A stretch of DNA of 44,004 nucleotides from Archaeoglobi archaeon (lineage in GTDB: Archaea > Halobacteriota > Archaeoglobi > Archaeoglobales > Archaeoglobaceae): the NCBI GenBank assembly GCA_029259335.1, contig JAPDIY010000055.1, positions 1 through 44,004 on the forward strand, read 5' to 3'. The notes beneath the pieces were generated by a model. That model was not told where the DNA came from, ran no database searches, and saw only the letters and a list, made by a program, of their open reading frames with translations. The position numbers and the translations under genes were made by a program. This document shows, one piece after another, positions 8,007-17,308 of the stretch. Positions within the stretch are counted from its first letter, which is position 1; every line of letters starts with the position of its first letter.

Positions 8007-8982
8007 TGTATTATCTGCAATAAATTTCGTCAAGGTTTAAGTACCCAGTTCAGAGACCATCGCATGCTCACCAAGGATGACTATCGACGCATTGCTCTTC
8101 GCATAGTAAAATACGGAATGAACTGGTTGCTGATCAATTCAATGTCAGCAGAAGAAGAGTTCAGCAAATTGCGAAAGAATATAGAGAAACTGGCAGAATA
8201 CCTGAACCAAGAAGACCAGGTCCTAAACCCAAACCAAATGATAACCTAAGAAAACAGGTAATCTCGGCAAGAAAGAAGATTGGCGGAAGTGCAACGGTAA
8301 TAGGAAAGTACCTTCGTAAAAGAAGGAAGATTGAGGTGGACAACAATCGCATGCTATATTGCTGGAGAATATGGCAAAGGAAGAAGGGGAAGAAGAAGTG
8401 GGTTAGGTATGAGAGGTCACACAGCCTTAGTGCTGTTCACGTGGACTGGTTCTTCAATGAAAGGTATGGAAAGTGGGTTTGCAGTTGGATGATGCCTCAA
8501 GAATGATATTAGCTGCAGGAGAATTTGATAATGCCACTGCTGAGAACTCAATCAAGCTTTTAGATGAAGCTTACAACAAATACTTGCATATAGCCATTAA
8601 AGAGGTAATAACAGATCATAGTTCACAGTTCTATGCTAACAAGAGAAATGAGAAGGGAGAGGCAAAACACTCCTTTGAAGAATACTGCAAACAGGGATAA
8701 GACAGATTCTGTGTAAGTATTAATCATCCTCAGAGCAATGGCAAAATGGAAAAGTTTTGACACCTACAATAGGTACAGAGAGAATTTTGACAGTATTAAT
8801 GGGTTTGTTGACTGGTACAACAGGATAAGGCCACACATGAGCCTCAATTTTGATGAGCTTGAGACTCCAGAGCAGGCTTTCTACCGTAAATGCGATGACA
8901 TCATCTTTTGGTAACTTTGTCTTGATGATGGAGAGATTATTGGGGGAGAAAATATGAGGCGAAATAAATTCCAGATAATACA
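8007..8982 (+). mobile_element. Insertion sequence with IS481-like transposase, decayed
   Basis: This 976-base element is bounded by inverted ends of about 23 bases (8007-8029 and 8960-8982) that begin TGTATTATCTG and differ at about three positions. It is flanked by a perfect 16-base target duplication. Ends starting with TGT, a single DDE transposase frame, a size near 1 kb and a long target duplication all fit the IS481 family. It sits between truD and the HD phosphohydrolase gene. The transposase is broken in many places, so the copy cannot move by itself. The perfect duplication shows that the element has not recombined with another copy since it inserted. Confidence 0.85.
8064..8914 (+). 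pseudogene. Transposase of the IS481-like element, frameshifted
   Basis: Pieces of one transposase are readable in changing frames: an N-terminal helical part from ATG 8064, then RPGPKPKPNDNLRKQV from 8213, the DDE core with HSLSAVHVDWFF (first Asp), LDDASRMILAAGEF, ITDHSSQFYANKR (second Asp) and PQSNGKMEK (Glu), and the end WYNRIRPHMSLNFDEL up to TAA at 8912-8914. Frame changes are needed near 8210, 8350-8390, 8478, 8695, 8718 and 8755. The second Asp is followed by Ser, where Gly is usual (TDHGSQF). The order and spacing of the pieces show a full-length ancestor of about 280 residues that has decayed by small indels rather than by deletion. Confidence 0.85.
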
Positions 8983-8998
8983 GGAATGCTCCAAACAC
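8983..8998 (+). repeat. Target-site duplication, right copy
   Basis: This exact copy of 7991-8006 starts right after the right inverted end of the insertion sequence. Before insertion this 16-base site occurred once, in the spacer between truD and the divergent HD phosphohydrolase gene. Confidence 0.9.
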
Positions 8999-9002
8999 TG
9001 AT

Positions 9003-9012
9003 AAAATTAAAA
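9003..9012 (+). promoter_or_regulatory. TATA-like element for the HD phosphohydrolase gene
   Basis: AAAATTAAAA lies about 27 bases before the ATG at 9036. It starts a few bases after the target repeat, so the insertion sequence separated this promoter from truD without breaking it. The match is only AT-rich, so the call is tentative. Confidence 0.4.
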
Positions 9013-9035
9013 ACTTGTAACTCCAACAAGAAATA

Positions 9036-10196
9036 ATGGAAAAGAGCATTCAGGATTCCATTCATGGGGTTATAAAGCTCGAAGAGTGGATGGTCAGAAT
9101 TATCGATACTCCTCAGTTTCAGAGATTGAGGAGAGTTAAGCAGCTCGGTTTTGCCAGTCTTGTTTATCCCGGAGCCAATCACACAAGGTTTGAGCACAGC
9201 CTTGGAGTTATGCACATCGCCAGAATGCTGAAGGAGAGACTTGAGCTTGATGATGATGTCCTTGCTGCCGCACTGCTGCACGACATTGGTCATGCTCCCT
9301 TTTCACACAGCAGCGAGAGGTTGCTTGAAAAATATGCCGGCTTCAGACACGAGAACATTTCAAGAGTTATTAAGGGTGAGCTAAAGGATGTGATAAATGA
9401 TCTTGGATTCAGCATATCCGAAATTGAAGCAATGGTTGCGGGAAAAAAGAGGTCGATAGTAAACGGAGAGATTGACGCGGACAGGATGGATTACCTTGTC
9501 AGGGATTCTCACTATACCGGCGTTGCGTACGGCGTTTTTGACATCTACCGCCTCACCGATAAGATAAAGTTCGATAATTCGGTGATCATCGAGCAGGGCG
9601 GGATTAAGGCTGCTGAAAGTCTCCTCATCTCCCGCTTCCTCATGTATCCCACAGTATATTTCCACCACGTCTGCAGAATTGCGAGAAAGATGTACGAGAA
9701 GGCGATGGAAGGGATTATTGAGGGAGGATTTGATGCCTCAAAACTGCTCGAAATGGATGACATGGATGCCATGATGCTCATAAAGGAGAATGAGAGAGAA
9801 TTTTACGAGATGCTGAGCAACAGAACTCTGTTCAAGAGGGCTGTTTACGTCTCAAGGAGGGCTGTGGATTTCAGAGAGGTTATGAGGATTAACGAGAAAA
9901 GGGCGGAGAGGGAGATTGCTGAGGAGGCAGGAGTTGATGAAAAATACGTCATCGTTGACATCCCGCCTGTCGAGGAAATGAAGGAGTCGGGAGTTCTCGT
10001 TGAAACCGAGTGGGGGTTGAGGACGCTCGATGAGGTTTCACCGCTCGTGAAAGCGCTTAAAACAGCATCTCTCGAAAACTGGAGGCTTGGGGTTTACACC
10101 AAGAAAGAGTATTTGGGCAGAGTAGGTAAGGCAGCGATGGATTACTTTGGAATTGAAAGAGTTGTTCAGAAATCTCTCGATGAGATATTTCCATGA
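9036..10196 (+). CDS. HD-domain phosphohydrolase, SAMHD1/dGTPase-like
   Basis: The 386-residue protein shows the HD-fold metal site in order: His 54 (TRFEHSLGVMH), His 82-Asp 83 (LLHDIGHAPFSH) and Asp 149 (DADRMDYLVRDSHYTG). These match His 167, His 206, Asp 207 and Asp 311 of SAMHD1, which cleaves triphosphate from dNTPs. The prokaryotic relatives (COG1078) are often called dNTP triphosphohydrolases, though few are tested. The opening QDSIHGVIKLEEW is typical. I infer a role in dNTP pool control or nucleotide cleanup in the cytoplasm. It was divergent from truD before the insertion sequence entered, and the racemase-like gene follows on the same strand. Confidence 0.88.
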   Translation: MEKSIQDSIHGVIKLEEWMVRIIDTPQFQRLRRVKQLGFASLVYPGANHTRFEHSLGVMHIARMLKERLELDDDVLAAALLHDIGHAPFSHSSERLLEKYAGFRHENISRVIKGELKDVINDLGFSISEIEAMVAGKKRSIVNGEIDADRMDYLVRDSHYTGVAYGVFDIYRLTDKIKFDNSVIIEQGGIKAAESLLISRFLMYPTVYFHHVCRIARKMYEKAMEGIIEGGFDASKLLEMDDMDAMMLIKENEREFYEMLSNRTLFKRAVYVSRRAVDFREVMRINEKRAEREIAEEAGVDEKYVIVDIPPVEEMKESGVLVETEWGLRTLDEVSPLVKALKTASLENWRLGVYTKKEYLGRVGKAAMDYFGIERVVQKSLDEIFP

Positions 10197-10252
10197 TTAC
10201 TGATACCAAGAGTCTGGAAATTTTTATTTCTGAATTAATCCAAACTAACCCC

Positions 10253-10936
10253 ATGATCGGGTTGATCGGAGGAATGAGCTGGGAGTCAACTGTTGAATAC
10301 TATAGAATCATGAACGAGCTTGTTAAGGAAAGGCTTGGAGGGTGGCATTCTGCGGAAATACTCCTTTACTCTGTCGATTTTGATGAGATTGTCAGATTGC
10401 AGAGGGAGGAAGAGTGGGACAGGCTTGGCGAGATTCTGGGCGATATTGCGGTAAAGCTTGAGAATGCTGGGGCTAAAGCAGTGCTGATCTGCACGAATAC
10501 GATGCACAAGGTTGCCGATGACGTTCAGAGCAGGATAAAAGTTCCGCTGATCAACATAATCGACGTAACTGCTGATGCTTTGAAGAGGGATGGAGTGAAA
10601 ACAGCGGGACTGCTGGGAACAAAATTCACCATGGAGGATGGATTTTATCAGGAAAGGATGAAAAAGCACGGCATTGAAATAATAATCCCTGAAAGTGAAG
10701 AGGACAGAAATGCAGTTCACAGCATCATCTTTGACGAACTCTGTCTCGGCATTTTCAGGGATGAATCGAAAGAGAGGCTGGAGAGGATAGTAGAGGAACT
10801 GAAGCAGAGGGGGGCTGAGGGGATAATATTGGGATGTACAGAACTTCCGCTGCTTTTGAGGAGTGACGGATCTCTCTACGATACGACAAAGATTCATGCG
10901 GAGGCAGCCGTGAAATTTTTGCTGGGTAAAATTTAA
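10253..10936 (+). CDS. Aspartate/glutamate racemase family protein
   Basis: This 227-residue protein has the two catalytic cysteines of the family: Cys 80 in LICTNTMHK and Cys 195 in GCTELPLL. The start [17 protein letters not shown] is diagnostic for the aspartate racemase branch. I chose the ATG at 10253 because homologues begin [10 protein letters not shown], and an AT-rich stretch (about 10219-10228) lies about 27 bases before it; the ATG at 10193 would add 20 residues overlapping the previous stop. Members act without cofactors on Asp, Glu, hydantoins or related acids. In an archaeon without murein, D-amino acid use is unclear, so substrate and role remain open. Confidence 0.85.
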   Translation: MIGLIGGMSWESTVEYYRIMNELVKERLGGWHSAEILLYSVDFDEIVRLQREEEWDRLGEILGDIAVKLENAGAKAVLICTNTMHKVADDVQSRIKVPLINIIDVTADALKRDGVKTAGLLGTKFTMEDGFYQERMKKHGIEIIIPESEEDRNAVHSIIFDELCLGIFRDESKERLERIVEELKQRGAEGIILGCTELPLLLRSDGSLYDTTKIHAEAAVKFLLGKI

Positions 10937-10961
10937 CTATACTTCCCCATTTAGTTCAGTA

Positions 10962-13592
10962 ATGCAGTACACTCCACCTCCCCCATACCGTCCACCTGAG
11001 TTAAAAGCACTCTACTTTATAGCTGGAGTTATAGCTCTGGCGATTATTGTTTCTCTCGCAGTGTATTACTATACAGAGTACATCTGGTTTGAAGCCGTTG
11101 GGTATGGAAACGTTTTCGTAACGTACATCAAATATTCCATTGGATTTTTCCTTCTGATCTTCACAATCTTCATAGTTTTCCTGACCGCAACCAATATCGC
11201 CGTAAGAAGGGTTACGATGGAGTTTCTTGGAGAGCCTTTCAAAATTCCCCACATTCTGAACCTGATTATTTCGCTGTTCGCCGCTTTATCCCTCCATAGT
11301 CTCTGGAAAACCATGCTTTTCTACTTCAACGCCTCCGATTTTGGCATAAAAGATCCCCTTTTTGGTATGGATGCAGCTTTTTACACATTCAAGCTTCCAT
11401 TTCTAAAGATCTTACTCGGAGCGATGCTTGCCGCCGTTGTTATATCCACTGCAATCGCAATACTCGCCTACATCTACGCCTTCAGATGGGTCAAGAGCTT
11501 TGATGAATTCAAGGAGATTTTTCCCGGCAGTGGATTCGTGCACTTTTCCGTAATGGCACTCCTCATCTTCTCCCTAACCGCAGCACTTGTTTACGTTTCA
11601 AGATACGAACTCGTCCACTCCCAGCACGGTCTTCTGAGCGGTGCTGGATATGTTGAAGCGAATATACTCTCTCCCTCTCTCATTCTCGTCTCCGCGCTCG
11701 CCTTGGTTACGGGCTTGGTTTCTGCCTATCTGATTGCAAAGAAGAATTTTGAAATGATGGCGTACGTTATAGCCATTTTCGTCGTTATCTCAATTCTCGC
11801 AACAGTCATTGTCCCATTTGCAGTCCAGAAGCTGCAGGTTGAGCCATCTGAGCTTAGCTATGAGAGCAAGTATCTGAGCTACAGCATAAACTACACATTA
11901 CACGCATACGGGCTCCAGAATGTGAAATATCAGTACTTTGAGTACAATCCCTCTCTGAGCTACAAGGATGTTGCGGAGGCAAAGGCGACCATAGATAACG
12001 TCAGGGTGTGGGATCACAGACCGATCAGAGATGTTTTCAGGCAGCTACAGCAGATCAGGACATATTACTTTATAAACGACGTTGACGTGGACAGGTACTG
12101 GATAAATGGGAGTTACGTCCAGCTCATGATTGCTGCGAGAGAGCTTTCAACCGATTTGCTGCCTTCGAGAGCCCAGACATGGCTTAACAAGCATTTAATA
12201 TACACTCACGGCTATGGAGTTGTAGCTTCACCTGTCAACACAGTCTCTAAGGAGGGGCTGCCCGACTTCGTTGTTTACGACATCCCGCCGAAGGGAGAGA
12301 TTGAAATTGAACGGCCTGAAATCTACTACGGCGAGATGACTGATGACTATGTGGTTGTCAATACTCTGCAGGAGGAGTTCGACTATCCAATGGGCGATGT
12401 TAACTACTTCACGAAATATGCAGGAGATGGGGGTGTTAAGCTCGACTACATGCGAAAGCTGCTCTACTCCTTCAGGTTCGGAGACATCAACCTCATACTC
12501 AGCAACTACATCACAGATGAGAGCAGGCTGATGATGCATCGCGACATCGTTGAGAGGGTTTCGACGATAATGCCCTTCCTCGTCTATGATGATGATCCCT
12601 ACGTTGCCGTGATAGACGGTCAGATTTATTGGATAATAGACGCATATTCTCTGCTTGATGGATTTCCGTATTCAGCAGAGATCGGAAAATACAACTATAT
12701 GCGGAACCCGGTTAAGGTGTTTGTTAATGCCTACAACGGCAGCGTCAGGTTTTACATTGTGCAGGAGGATGCTTACGTTAGGACACTCGAAAATGCAGTT
12801 CCAGGCTTTTTCCAGAGAGATATGCCTGAGGAATTCAGAAAACATATCAGATACCCCAGAGACTACTTCAATGTTCAGGCTTACATCTACTCCACCTATC
12901 ACATGAAGGACGTTACGGCATTCTACAACCGCGAAGATGTGTGGGCAATTCCATCAGAGAAGTTTGAGGGCGATGTCATCAAAATGGAGCCGTACTACGC
13001 AACCCTCGCCATTGATGACAGGCCAGAATTCGTGCTTATGATTCCCTTCACACCCAAAGACAGAGATAATATGATCGCATGGATGGCGGCAAGATGCGAT
13101 GAAAGTTACGGAGAGCTGATAATTTACGAATTTCCGAAAGGTGAATTAATATACGGGCCAATGCAGGTTGAGGCGAGAATAGACCAAGATTCGGAGCTTT
13201 CCAAGCTCTTCACACTCTGGGATCAGGCGGGTTCAAGAGTTATCAGAGGTAACCTGCTGGTGATTCCGATAAACAACTCCGTTCTTTACATTGAACCCGT
13301 CTATCTCAGAGGGGAGTCCGCGAAAATACCGGAGCTGAGAGGTGTTATTGCAGTCCACAATGATGAGTTGAAGATGGGCTCGAATCTGTATGAAGCTCTC
13401 GAAATGCTTTTCACGGGTAAAGCTGAAGTAACACCAGAAGAAGAGAAACCAACTGAAACGGCAGAGCAGAAGCTCGAACTGCTCAAGGAATACTATTCAA
13501 AGCTCAGTGAGGCTGTTAAGGAGGGAGACTGGGCAACGTTTGGAGAGATGCTCAAGAAGATAGGCGAGGTTCTCGGATACAAAGAACAGTAA
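10962..13592 (+). CDS. UPF0182 family large membrane protein
   Basis: The 876-residue protein opens with a short Pro-rich cytoplasmic stretch ([11 protein letters not shown]) and about seven hydrophobic helices within residues 18-290. A long, mostly hydrophilic domain up to about 815 is probably outside the cell, and the tail is helical and charged (about 825-876). This plan is that of UPF0182 (COG1615), found in archaea, actinobacteria and clostridia, for which I know no established function. The outer domain has many Tyr, Asp and YDDDPYV-like segments. A stomatin homologue follows after 42 bases and may share its transcript. From memory, A. fulgidus AF1421 has the same position beside the stomatin and PRPP synthetase genes. 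Confidence 0.87.
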   Translation: MQYTPPPPYRPPELKALYFIAGVIALAIIVSLAVYYYTEYIWFEAVGYGNVFVTYIKYSIGFFLLIFTIFIVFLTATNIAVRRVTMEFLGEPFKIPHILNLIISLFAALSLHSLWKTMLFYFNASDFGIKDPLFGMDAAFYTFKLPFLKILLGAMLAAVVISTAIAILAYIYAFRWVKSFDEFKEIFPGSGFVHFSVMALLIFSLTAALVYVSRYELVHSQHGLLSGAGYVEANILSPSLILVSALALVTGLVSAYLIAKKNFEMMAYVIAIFVVISILATVIVPFAVQKLQVEPSELSYESKYLSYSINYTLHAYGLQNVKYQYFEYNPSLSYKDVAEAKATIDNVRVWDHRPIRDVFRQLQQIRTYYFINDVDVDRYWINGSYVQLMIAARELSTDLLPSRAQTWLNKHLIYTHGYGVVASPVNTVSKEGLPDFVVYDIPPKGEIEIERPEIYYGEMTDDYVVVNTLQEEFDYPMGDVNYFTKYAGDGGVKLDYMRKLLYSFRFGDINLILSNYITDESRLMMHRDIVERVSTIMPFLVYDDDPYVAVIDGQIYWIIDAYSLLDGFPYSAEIGKYNYMRNPVKVFVNAYNGSVRFYIVQEDAYVRTLENAVPGFFQRDMPEEFRKHIRYPRDYFNVQAYIYSTYHMKDVTAFYNREDVWAIPSEKFEGDVIKMEPYYATLAIDDRPEFVLMIPFTPKDRDNMIAWMAARCDESYGELIIYEFPKGELIYGPMQVEARIDQDSELSKLFTLWDQAGSRVIRGNLLVIPINNSVLYIEPVYLRGESAKIPELRGVIAVHNDELKMGSNLYEALEMLFTGKAEVTPEEEKPTETAEQKLELLKEYYSKLSEAVKEGDWATFGEMLKKIGEVLGYKEQ

Positions 13593-13634
13593 ATTTTGTG
13601 GAAAAGCTTATTAGCTCTTTGTTACATTCTGTCT

Positions 13635-14381
13635 ATGGAGTGGTACTGGATAGGATTGGCAGTAGTGGTAATACTATTTCTGCTATCGTCTATCAGAATA
13701 GTTAAAGAATACGAGAGAGGAGTAATTTTCAGGCTCGGAAGGCTTGTGGGGGCAAGAGGGCCAGGCTTGTTTTTCATAATACCCATTCTTGAGAACATGA
13801 TAGTCGTCGATCTCAGAACGGTAACATACGACGTTCCATCACAGGAAGTGGTGACTAAAGATAACGTGACCGTTAAGGTTAATGCCGTCGTATATTACAG
13901 AGTTGTTGACCCAAACAAAGCTATAACCGAGGTTTTCGATTACCAGTATGCAACCGCACAGCTTGCCCAGACAACATTGAGGAGCATAATCGGTCAGGCT
14001 GAGCTTGACGAAGTTCTTTCTGAGAGGGAAAAACTGAATGTAAAGCTTCAGCAGATTATTGACGAAGAAACCAACCCTTGGGGAATAAAGGTGACAGCCG
14101 TTGAGATCAAGGATGTCGAGCTTCCAGAGGAGATGCGGAGAATAATGGCAATGCAGGCGGAAGCAGAGAGAGAAAGAAGATCGAAGATAATCAGGGCCGA
14201 GGGAGAGTATCAGGCTGCAATGAAGCTCAAGGAAGCTGCAGACGTTTTAGCCCAGAGTGAAGGAGCTATACTGCTGAGATACCTCCAGACGCTCAATGAA
14301 ATATCCGCAGAGCAGAACACAACGATTGTGATGCCAATCCCGGTTGAGTTGCTCAAGTTTTTCGTTGAAAAGAAAAGCTAA
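13635..14381 (+). CDS. Stomatin/prohibitin (SPFH) family membrane protein
   Basis: The 248 residues begin with one membrane helix (about 4-19). The SPFH domain then opens with [18 protein letters not shown], typical of stomatin, and is followed by a helical, Ala/Glu-rich stretch (about 170-215) that mediates ring assembly. Such proteins form oligomeric scaffolds in membranes. No NfeD gene, the usual archaeal partner encoding a serine protease, is next to it. I chose the ATG at 13635 because the hydrophobic helix then starts at residue 4; a TTG at 13596 would add 13 residues. A T-run after the stop (14394-14401) may end the transcript that includes the UPF0182 gene. Confidence 0.9.
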   Translation: MEWYWIGLAVVVILFLLSSIRIVKEYERGVIFRLGRLVGARGPGLFFIIPILENMIVVDLRTVTYDVPSQEVVTKDNVTVKVNAVVYYRVVDPNKAITEVFDYQYATAQLAQTTLRSIIGQAELDEVLSEREKLNVKLQQIIDEETNPWGIKVTAVEIKDVELPEEMRRIMAMQAEAERERRSKIIRAEGEYQAAMKLKEAADVLAQSEGAILLRYLQTLNEISAEQNTTIVMPIPVELLKFFVEKKS

Positions 14382-14393
14382 AAAATCGCCACA

Positions 14394-14401
14394 TTTTTTT
14401 T
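14394..14401 (+). terminator. T-run between the stomatin and PRPP synthetase genes
   Basis: Eight thymidines follow the stomatin stop on the plus strand, the form of an archaeal intrinsic terminator. They lie only 6 bases before the next ATG, so they may instead be part of the AT-rich leader of prs. Confidence 0.3.
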
Positions 14402-14406
14402 AATTT

Positions 14407-15225
14407 ATGAAAATTATTCCGTGCCCATCTTCTCCACTGCTTGCAAGGAGAATCGCAGAGGTTGCTGGGCTTGAAATGGGTAACGTGACTTTTAAAAAAT
14501 TCCCGGACGGTGAGCTATACGTAAGGGTTGAAGATTGCAGTGAAGGAATAATAGTTGGCAGCATATGCTCCAACGACGATCTTGTTGCGATAACTCTGCT
14601 TCTTGATGCTGTTGAGAACGCGAAGGTTGTTGTGCCGTATATGGGATACGCAAGGCAGGACAGAGCTTTTAAAGATGGAGAAGCGGTCAGCATAAGAGTG
14701 GTGGCGGAAATTCTTGAAAGAAGAGCTGAAGAGGTCATTACGGTGAACATACACAGCAAACAAGCTGCCTCGCACTTCAAAAAGCTGAAGGACTTGGATG
14801 CTATGCCTACAATTGGAAAACACTTCGCTGGTAGAGATGTTATCATGATCTCTCCAGATAAGGGATCCGTGGAGAGAGTGAAGGTGGCTGCCGAACACGC
14901 GAACTGTGAGTGGGACTACTTGGAGAAAACCCGGATTGATGCAACAACAGTTGAGATTGCTCCGAAAAGCCTCGATGTTGAGAACAGAGATGTAATTATC
15001 GTGGATGACATAATCTCTACTGGCGGAACGATGGTTGAAGCTGCCAAAAAACTCTACGAGCTGGGAGCGAGAAGTGTTTCTGCTGCATGTGTCCACGCTG
15101 TTCTGGCTAACTACGCAGCAATCAAGCTCTTTAATTCAGGGATCAGAGATATTCTCGCAACAGATACGATCGAATGTGCCTTCAGCAGGGTGAGCGTTGC
15201 GAAACTCATTGCTGAGAACATTTAG
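14407..15225 (+). CDS. prs: Ribose-phosphate pyrophosphokinase (PRPP synthetase)
   Basis: The enzyme makes phosphoribosyl pyrophosphate from ribose 5-phosphate and ATP for nucleotide, His and cofactor synthesis. Of 272 residues, YMGYARQDRAFK is the ATP-binding flexible loop, INIHSKQ-like (VNIHSKQAASHF) the metal site, and DVIIVDDIISTGGTM the PRPP-binding loop. It is shorter than bacterial enzymes (about 315) as is usual in archaea. The start at 14407 gives MKIIPCPSSPLLARRIAE, a normal N-terminus. The FAD synthetase gene begins 40 bases later, and PRPP made here also supplies the phosphoribosyltransferase encoded at 33997-34623. Confidence 0.94.
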   Translation: MKIIPCPSSPLLARRIAEVAGLEMGNVTFKKFPDGELYVRVEDCSEGIIVGSICSNDDLVAITLLLDAVENAKVVVPYMGYARQDRAFKDGEAVSIRVVAEILERRAEEVITVNIHSKQAASHFKKLKDLDAMPTIGKHFAGRDVIMISPDKGSVERVKVAAEHANCEWDYLEKTRIDATTVEIAPKSLDVENRDVIIVDDIISTGGTMVEAAKKLYELGARSVSAACVHAVLANYAAIKLFNSGIRDILATDTIECAFSRVSVAKLIAENI

Positions 15226-15265
15226 ACTCAAAACACTTTTATGCCTACCTGAATTTGAATGGGAG

Positions 15266-15694
15266 ATGAAAAGGAAGGTCGTGGCTACAGGAACATTTGA
15301 CATTATTCACCCCGGACACATAACGTTCCTCAGGGAAGCGAAAAAGCTCGGAGACGAGCTGATAGTGATAGTTGCGAGGGAGAAAAACGTTAAGCACAAG
15401 CCAAAGCCGGTTGTACCAGAAGAGCAGCGTAGGAGGGTGGTTGAGGCCATAAAATATGTAGACAAAGCGATTCTTGGAGATGAAGAGGACATGTTCAAGC
15501 CTATCAGAGAGTTAAAACCGGATGTTATCGTTCTGGGCCACGACCAGCATTTTGATGAGAAATGGCTTGAGGAAGAGTTGAAGAAGAGAGGATTAAACTG
15601 CGAGGTTGTTAGAATTAAGGCTAAAGAAGATTGTGAGTTTTGTAGCTCTCATAAAATCATAGAGAGGATTTTGGAGAGATACGGAGGGAGATAA
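15266..15694 (+). CDS. ribL: FAD synthetase (archaeal RibL type)
   Basis: RibL transfers AMP to FMN to make FAD and belongs to the cytidylyltransferase fold. The 142 residues contain the HxGH motif in FDIIHPGHITFL. Near the end, CEFCSSHKIIERI replaces the usual ISSS motif and holds two of the three Cys in the C-terminal segment, as in Methanocaldococcus RibL, whose activity is reported to need reduced cysteines. I chose the ATG at 15266 because the protein then begins MKRKVVATGTFD; an upstream ATG at 15197 lies inside prs. Its stop overlaps the start of the aminotransferase by one base, and riboflavin synthase follows, so flavin genes are grouped here. Confidence 0.93.
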   Translation: MKRKVVATGTFDIIHPGHITFLREAKKLGDELIVIVAREKNVKHKPKPVVPEEQRRRVVEAIKYVDKAILGDEEDMFKPIRELKPDVIVLGHDQHFDEKWLEEELKKRGLNCEVVRIKAKEDCEFCSSHKIIERILERYGGR

Positions 15695-16812
15695 TGTTGT
15701 TGATGATTCCGGGGCCGGTTCAACTGCATGAGAGGATAATTAGGGCTATGGCAAGGCAGATGATTGGTCACAGAACGGCAGATTTCAGCGAGATACTGGC
15801 GTTCTGCGTTGATGTTCTGAAGGAAGTATTTGGGACGAGCGGAGATATTTGCCTGATTTCAGGTTCAGGAACGGCGGGGATGGAGGCAGCTATAGCATCC
15901 TTCAGCAATGTTAAAAAGATTGCAACGATCGAGAATGGCAAGTTTGGTGAGAGACTCGGAGAAATTGCTTCCCGCTATACCGAGGTTGAGAGACTGCAGT
16001 TTCCTTGGGGGGAGTCTGTGGATCTGGATGCTGTTAAAAGAGCATTTGACAACGGCTGCGAGGCCATAGCTTTTGTCCACAACGAAACCTCTACCGGTAT
16101 CCTAAATCCAGCAAAAGAGATTGCAAGAATTGCAAAGGAGTACGATGCGCTCGTTATAATGGACGCTATAACATCCGCGGGTGGAGATTATGTAAAAATG
16201 GATGAGTGGGGGGTTGATGTTGCAATAGTTGGGAGTCAAAAGTGTCTTGGTGCTCCACCGGGACTGGCGGCTGTTGCTGTAACAGATAGAGCCTGGGACT
16301 GCTACAACGAGAACTGTCCTTACTATCTGGATTTGGCTGCCTACAGGAAAAAGCTGAAAGACATGCAGACCCCCTACACCCCAGCAGTCCCACTCTTCTT
16401 CGCCTTGGCAGAAGCTCTGAAGATCATAAAAGAGGAGGGGCTGGAGAACAGGATACAGAGGCATCGCATTTTAAGTGCTGCTGTCAGAAAATGGGCTGTT
16501 GAGGCTGGACTTGAGCTTTTCCCGAATCTGAACGAGTACTCAAGCTACTCGAACACTGTGACAGCGATAAAGATGCCCGAAGGTATATCCGACGGCGAGC
16601 TTAGAGGAGCGTTAAGAAAGGAGTACGGGATATTGATAAGTGGTGGTCAGGGAGATCTTAAGGGAAAGATATTCAGGATCGGGACGATGGGAAATGTTGG
16701 AAAGTTTGAAACCGTCTCGACTCTTGCTGCCCTTGAGGATATCCTCTCCAGAAAGAAGCTTATTAACCCCGCCCTTGAATACGCTCAAATTCTCCTGAGG
16801 GACCTGCCATGA
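15694..16812 (+). CDS. Class V aminotransferase (aspartate or alanine-glyoxylate type)
   Basis: The 372-residue enzyme uses pyridoxal phosphate: GSGTAGMEAAI (57-67) holds the cofactor phosphate, Asp 157 (VIMDAITS) pairs with the pyridine nitrogen, and Lys 183 (GSQKCLG) forms the internal aldimine. IPGPVQLHERII is the usual start of the alanine-glyoxylate/serine-pyruvate branch. In methanogens and Archaeoglobus such proteins are annotated as aspartate or broad-specificity aminotransferases. The start overlaps the ribL stop by one base; an ATG at 15703 is an alternative. Its last four bases overlap ribC, so the three genes are coupled. Why an aminotransferase lies between two flavin genes is not clear. 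Confidence 0.88.
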   Translation: MLLMIPGPVQLHERIIRAMARQMIGHRTADFSEILAFCVDVLKEVFGTSGDICLISGSGTAGMEAAIASFSNVKKIATIENGKFGERLGEIASRYTEVERLQFPWGESVDLDAVKRAFDNGCEAIAFVHNETSTGILNPAKEIARIAKEYDALVIMDAITSAGGDYVKMDEWGVDVAIVGSQKCLGAPPGLAAVAVTDRAWDCYNENCPYYLDLAAYRKKLKDMQTPYTPAVPLFFALAEALKIIKEEGLENRIQRHRILSAAVRKWAVEAGLELFPNLNEYSSYSNTVTAIKMPEGISDGELRGALRKEYGILISGGQGDLKGKIFRIGTMGNVGKFETVSTLAALEDILSRKKLINPALEYAQILLRDLP

Positions 16813-17270
16813 AAATCGGTATTGCTGATACAACATTTTCCAGAATAAACATGGGTAAAATTGCCATAGATGAGCTCAGAAAGATCAGCAGCATCCCCTA
16901 CGAAAGATACACGGTACCGGGGATAAAGGATTTGCCAGTTGCGGCAAAGAAACTGCTGGAGGAAAAGGGATGCGACATTGTCATAACCCTCGGATGGGTT
17001 GGGGGAACACAGAAGGACACGTTCAGCTACATAGTTCTCAGCATGGGACTGGTTATGGTTCAGTTACTGACAAACAAGCACGTGATAGACGTCACGGTTC
17101 ATGAAGATGAAGCTGAGAGTGAGGACGAGCTTCTGAGGGTTGCGGAGAACAGAGTGAGGGAACATGTAAGGAATGCTGTTGACTTGCTTGTAAATCCCAA
17201 GAGGCTACAAAAGCTTGCAGGAACTGGCCAGAGACAGGGCTATCCTGACGTTGGGCCAATTTTGAAATAA
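16809..17270 (+). CDS. ribC: Riboflavin synthase, archaeal type
   Basis: The 153-residue protein is the archaeal riboflavin synthase, which dismutates two 6,7-dimethyl-8-ribityllumazines to riboflavin. It is related to lumazine synthase and not to the bacterial RibE enzyme. MKIGIADTTFSRINMGKIA, TLGWVGGTQKD and the tail TGQRQGYPDVGP are typical. The ATG shares ATGA with the stop of the aminotransferase, so translation is coupled. With RibL two genes earlier, the cluster covers the last steps from lumazine to FAD except the riboflavin kinase. Confidence 0.93.
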   Translation: MKIGIADTTFSRINMGKIAIDELRKISSIPYERYTVPGIKDLPVAAKKLLEEKGCDIVITLGWVGGTQKDTFSYIVLSMGLVMVQLLTNKHVIDVTVHEDEAESEDELLRVAENRVREHVRNAVDLLVNPKRLQKLAGTGQRQGYPDVGPILK

Positions 17271-17308
17271 ACAGAAAAATATTTCACACCCAACCTTGTT
17301 TAAGGGGC

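Noticed and set aside
10286-10897. Open frame of 203 codons on the minus strand opposite the racemase gene
   Set aside because: It has no recognisable motif and lies entirely within a well supported gene with clear catalytic cysteines.
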